From: DATHBR01 sp036389955
GTDB taxonomy: Bacteria > Myxococcota > Myxococcia > Myxococcales > Myxococcaceae
Direction: 5' to 3'
Length of the DNA: 11,858 bases
NCBI GenBank assembly: GCA_036389955.1
Contig: DASVVJ010000486.1
Span: 1 to 11,858, forward strand
Shown: piece after piece, positions 9,304 to 11,858 of the stretch
Layout of the letters: each line of letters begins with the position of its first letter
Numbering within the stretch: position 1 is the stretch's first letter
Program-made: the position numbers and the translations under genes
The notes under the pieces: model-generated
Databases searched by the model: none
Told to the model about the DNA's origin: nothing
What the model saw: only the letters and a program-made list of their open reading frames with translations

Positions 9304-10532
9304 GGGCTTTCGAAGATGTCGCCCTCGATTCTTTCAGGCGTCTGGGCCGGAAAGAGCGCATTGCTGCGCAGCAGCATGCCCACGGACCGTGGCGGCTTGC
9401 TCATCTCATGGGCGCCTGGGCTGGGATGGAAGATCTGACTGCGCCCATTGCGCCACTCGATGATCCGCACATGCTCCGGTTTGACCGCGGGGTGGCTCAA
9501 CGCCTCGGGACTGTGAGAGGTAATCAGAACCTGTCCACGCTGACTGCTGGCCGAGATGGCATCCAGGAGCACTCCCAACGCGGCGGGATGGACGGAGTCT
9601 TCAATCTCTTCAATGCACGTCAGCGTGGGAGTGGGGCTCTGCCGTAGCGCGAGCAGGATGGCCAGGCAGCGCAAGGTGCCATCCGACATGTCCCCGACAT
9701 TGAAGCGCGACGTCGTGTTTTTTCCCCGTCGCTGGATGAACTGGATGAGCCTGCGGCCCACGGCGGTGCTGGCCTTGAGTCCTGAGATAGCGGGGGTGAT
9801 GGCAGAAAGATGCCGGACAACCCAGTCGAGGTCCTGCTTGTTTCGCTGCAGATGGTGCAGCACATCCCCAGCGTTATCTCCGTCACGAGTCAGAGTGCTG
9901 GCGCGGCCCACGGGCGGCTCGGCACGGATGGCTGCGGAAGAGAGGTTGTAGGTACGAATTCCCGCTCGGAGCACGTCCAGCAAAGGCCGGAACTCGGAGT
10001 CAGCGTCGCCCAGCAAAGGCAGATGCAACGCGGAGGAAGGCTGCGGGAGAAGTTGCTCGGAAGGTCCATCGTCTGGCTCCCGGAGGTCTTTGAAGAGCAG
10101 TCGCTCATCCTTCACGACAAACCCGAGCCCACCGCGCTTCGGACCCACCCGGAATCCGTACGTGAAACCCCACTCCCAGGTGAGAGGAGCGTCCTCTCCT
10201 GACGGCTGCCTGCCGCTGGAGAAGAGCGCAAGCGGGCTTTCTTCAAACGGCTCAGACGGGAAGCGCAGCTTGACGGCGATGGAGATGTCCCCACTTCGGG
10301 AGCCGCGATGCTGAAGCGCCTGGATACCGCCCCGGCGGTCCAGGGCATTCTCCATCGAGTCGCTGAGTGCATCGCGCACGAACTCCAGCGCGTCGAGGAG
10401 GGTGCTCTTGCCCGAACCGTTGCGCCCCACCAGCACCGTCAGGTCATCCAACCTCAGCCGGGCGTTCTCGAAGGCTCGAAAGCCCGAGAGCCTGAGTTCC
10501 TCGATGTAGGCGCGCGGCGAGGGCCGGTTCAT
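9300..10532 (-). CDS. AAA/ABC-type ATPase (RecF/OLD-like, AAA_21 type)
   Basis: A 410-residue cytoplasmic ATPase of the SMC/RecF/OLD-like group, without long coiled coils. From the ATG at 10532, IEELRLSGFRAFENARLRL (10-28) is the typical N-terminal strand region, with Walker A GRNGSGKST at 36-44 followed by LLDALEFV. DMSDGTLRCLAILLAL (281-296) holds the signature helix, CIEEIEDSVHP (306-316) the Walker B and following acidic/His motif, and ITSHSP (337-342) the switch histidine. Residues about 95-200 are an insertion that I do not recognise. The protein lacks its own nuclease domain, which the adjacent DUF4276 gene could supply. ATG 10532 is chosen because homology-like sequence starts there. 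The frame runs open to 10889, but that extension is low-complexity and overlaps the divergent kinase gene. The Shine-Dalgarno is weak (AAGAG). Likely role: energy-dependent sensing or regulation in a defence-type module, by inference. Confidence 0.85.
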   Translation of the reverse strand: MNRPSPRAYIEELRLSGFRAFENARLRLDDLTVLVGRNGSGKSTLLDALEFVRDALSDSMENALDRRGGIQALQHRGSRSGDISIAVKLRFPSEPFEESPLALFSSGRQPSGEDAPLTWEWGFTYGFRVGPKRGGLGFVVKDERLLFKDLREPDDGPSEQLLPQPSSALHLPLLGDADSEFRPLLDVLRAGIRTYNLSSAAIRAEPPVGRASTLTRDGDNAGDVLHHLQRNKQDLDWVVRHLSAITPAISGLKASTAVGRRLIQFIQRRGKNTTSRFNVGDMSDGTLRCLAILLALRQSPTPTLTCIEEIEDSVHPAALGVLLDAISASSQRGQVLITSHSPEALSHPAVKPEHVRIIEWRNGRSQIFHPSPGAHEMSKPPRSVGMLLRSNALFPAQTPERIEGDIFESP

Positions 10533-10611
10533 GAGGGGGCTCTTAGCACCAAATGATGCATAAACCTGCGGGAGTGGACCGTTTCCTCCATATAGAGAAT
10601 AGAGAGGCCGA
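10533..10611. promoter_or_regulatory. Divergent intergenic region, AT-richer, with repeats
   Basis: These 79 bp separate the divergently transcribed ATPase and histidine kinase genes, so they should hold both promoters. The stretch is visibly AT-richer than the rest of the window. It contains an imperfect inverted repeat, GCACCAAATGATGC (10546-10559), close to the ATPase start. It also has two direct copies of TAGAGA (10593-10598 and 10600-10605) just before the kinase start. No convincing -35/-10 pair can be assigned by eye. TATAGA at 10591 resembles a -10 box but would leave an extremely short kinase leader. Confidence 0.45.
10601..10607 (+). promoter_or_regulatory. Shine-Dalgarno of the histidine kinase gene
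   Basis: AGAGAGG ends 4 nt before the ATG at 10612. It overlaps the second TAGAGA repeat and supports this start. Confidence 0.6.
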
Positions 10612-11858
10612 ATGCGTCCCGCTCCAGGAATCACCCGCAAGCTGCTGCTCGCCTTCGGGGCGCTGGTGGTCCTGTTCGCCGCCGCGTCCCTGTTCGCGCT
10701 GGGCCGCATCACGGACATCCACGACGGCACGCATGCCCTCCAGGAGAGCAGTGCCCGGGTCCGCGTCGCCCTGGAGCTGGCCACCGCGGTGAGGGACCAG
10801 TACGCCCACCTGGCCCACACCATCATCCTCGGCAACGAGAGCCACGCCCGCTTCCATGCCGAGGCCCGCTCCCGCGTGGAGACGCTCACCCGTCAGCTCT
10901 GGGAGCAGGCCCGGGACGGCGAAGAGCGCGCCTGGGTCGGAGACATCCAGGAGTCCGGAGACGCGCTGGACCGGCTCTACCGCGAGACGCTGTTGCCCGC
11001 CGTGGTCGCCAAGGACCAGGCGGCGGTGACGGCGGCTCACGGTCGCGCGCTGGAGCTGGTGGCTGTCATCCAGGCCCGGGCGGATGCGCTGGCCCAGCGC
11101 TTCGATGCGTCCATCGGCTCGTTCGAGGAGCACGTGGGCGCGGTGGAGCACGACAGCTTCCTGTGGGCCCTGCTCTTCCTCGGAGGCGCCACGCTGTTCG
11201 CGGCGGGAGTGGGCCTCTACATCGGCAACTCGGTGGCACGGCCAGTGGCGCGGCTCACCGAGGGCGCCACCCGGCTGGCACGCGGCGAGCTGGACACCCG
11301 CATCCCCGAAGGCGCGCCGGATGAGTTCGGCCGGCTCGCGGCGCAGTTCAACCGGATGACCGAGGCGCTGCGCGCGCACCAGGAACAGCTCGTCCAGCAC
11401 GAGAAGCTCGCGGGCATTGGCCGGCTGGCGGCGGGCGTGGCACATGAAATCAATAACCCGCTGGGTGTCATCCTCGGCTACGTGCGCCTGCTGCAGCGAA
11501 AGGCCGAAGGCTCGCTGGCCGAGGATCTCAAAGTGGTGGAGGAGGAGGCGGTGCGCTGCCAGCAGATCGTCGAAGGGCTGCTGGACCTGGCGCGGCCCGG
11601 GCGCGTGGCGGTAGAGCGCGTGGCGCTGCGCGAGGTGTGCGAAGAGGTGGTGGCCCGGCTCAAGGAAGCCGCGCGGCTGGGGAGCGTGGAGGTCCGGGTG
11701 GAGGGTGACGCACCGGCCTGGGTCCACCCGCAGCGCGTGAGGCAGGTGCTCTTCAACCTGGTGAAGAACGCGGCCGAAGCGGCGGGCGGCAGCGGGAGCG
11801 TGGAGGTGCGCATCGAGAGCCGCACGGAGGGAGGCGCCAGCGTGGCGGTGTCGGACTC
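10612..11858 (+). CDS. HAMP-domain sensor histidine kinase, 3'-truncated by the window edge
   Basis: The reading frame is open from the ATG at 10612 to the window end (415 full codons plus two bases). Layout: membrane segment at about 11-31; a helical, probably periplasmic region at about 33-182 with the length and character of a four-helix-bundle sensor; a second membrane segment at about 183-205; HAMP domain at about 206-258 (VARPVARL start, DEFGRLAAQFNRM end); dimerisation/H-box with phospho-acceptor H278 in AGVAHEINNPLG; then the GHKL ATPase domain with N-box NLVKN at 382-386. The sequence stops at VSDS, the beginning of the G1 box. It should autophosphorylate on H278 and pass phosphate to a response regulator, which is not in the window. 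HEINNP-type kinases of this kind are common in myxobacteria; the signal is unknown. It is divergent from the ATPase gene. Confidence 0.93.
   Translation, partial: MRPAPGITRKLLLAFGALVVLFAAASLFALGRITDIHDGTHALQESSARVRVALELATAVRDQYAHLAHTIILGNESHARFHAEARSRVETLTRQLWEQARDGEERAWVGDIQESGDALDRLYRETLLPAVVAKDQAAVTAAHGRALELVAVIQARADALAQRFDASIGSFEEHVGAVEHDSFLWALLFLGGATLFAAGVGLYIGNSVARPVARLTEGATRLARGELDTRIPEGAPDEFGRLAAQFNRMTEALRAHQEQLVQHEKLAGIGRLAAGVAHEINNPLGVILGYVRLLQRKAEGSLAEDLKVVEEEAVRCQQIVEGLLDLARPGRVAVERVALREVCEEVVARLKEAARLGSVEVRVEGDAPAWVHPQRVRQVLFNLVKNAAEAAGGSGSVEVRIESRTEGGASVAVSD

Noticed and set aside
10533..10889. N-terminal extension of the ATPase frame upstream of 10532
   Set aside because: The extra 119 codons are Arg/Ser/Ala-rich, precede the natural beginning of the ATPase fold and overlap the kinase coding sequence.
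10543..11727. Minus-strand open frame of 394 codons opposite the histidine kinase
   Set aside because: The plus-strand frame has two membrane segments, HAMP, H-box and N-box; the minus frame shows no domain.

Overview
The window is a gene-dense stretch of very GC-rich bacterial DNA with strong third-position G/C bias. That bias opens long spurious frames opposite almost every real gene. The gene content fits a delta-proteobacterial myxobacterium, probably of the Myxococcus/Archangium/Cystobacter type. It includes SbcCD, a PilZ-domain protein of the kind multiplied in myxobacteria, a secreted M14 peptidase and a HAMP histidine kinase. The taxonomic call is inference; no rRNA or tRNA marker is present.

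Layout. (1) Positions 1-4621, plus strand: the 3' part of sbcD, then complete sbcC, joined by an ATGA stop/start overlap behind a strong Shine-Dalgarno. Together they encode the Mre11/Rad50-type SbcCD nuclease. (2) Positions 4636-10532, minus strand: five genes, transcribed from high to low coordinate. They are an AAA/ABC-type ATPase, a DUF4276 protein (ATGA overlap with the ATPase), a metallo-beta-lactamase-fold hydrolase resembling NAPE-hydrolysing phospholipase D, an exported M14 zinc carboxypeptidase, and a PilZ-domain protein with an unknown N-terminal region and a long acidic linker. sbcC and the PilZ gene converge with only 14 bp between their stops. (3) Positions 10533-10611: a short, comparatively AT-rich divergent intergenic region. 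(4) Position 10612 to the end, plus strand: a membrane histidine kinase cut by the window edge inside its ATP-binding domain.

How the parts work together. SbcC and SbcD form one DNA-end and hairpin processing enzyme. The ATPase/DUF4276 pair is the most interesting unit. It has the architecture of a two-gene OLD-like system (ATPase plus separate TOPRIM-like protein), its genes are translationally coupled, it looks somewhat less GC-rich than its neighbours, and it sits among unrelated genes. It is a good candidate for an anti-phage or anti-plasmid defence module, but that role is inferred. The MBL and M14 genes are 33 bp apart and probably cotranscribed; no common substrate can be deduced. No CRISPR array, insertion sequence, tRNA or rRNA was seen, and no gene-free stretch exceeds about 150 bp.
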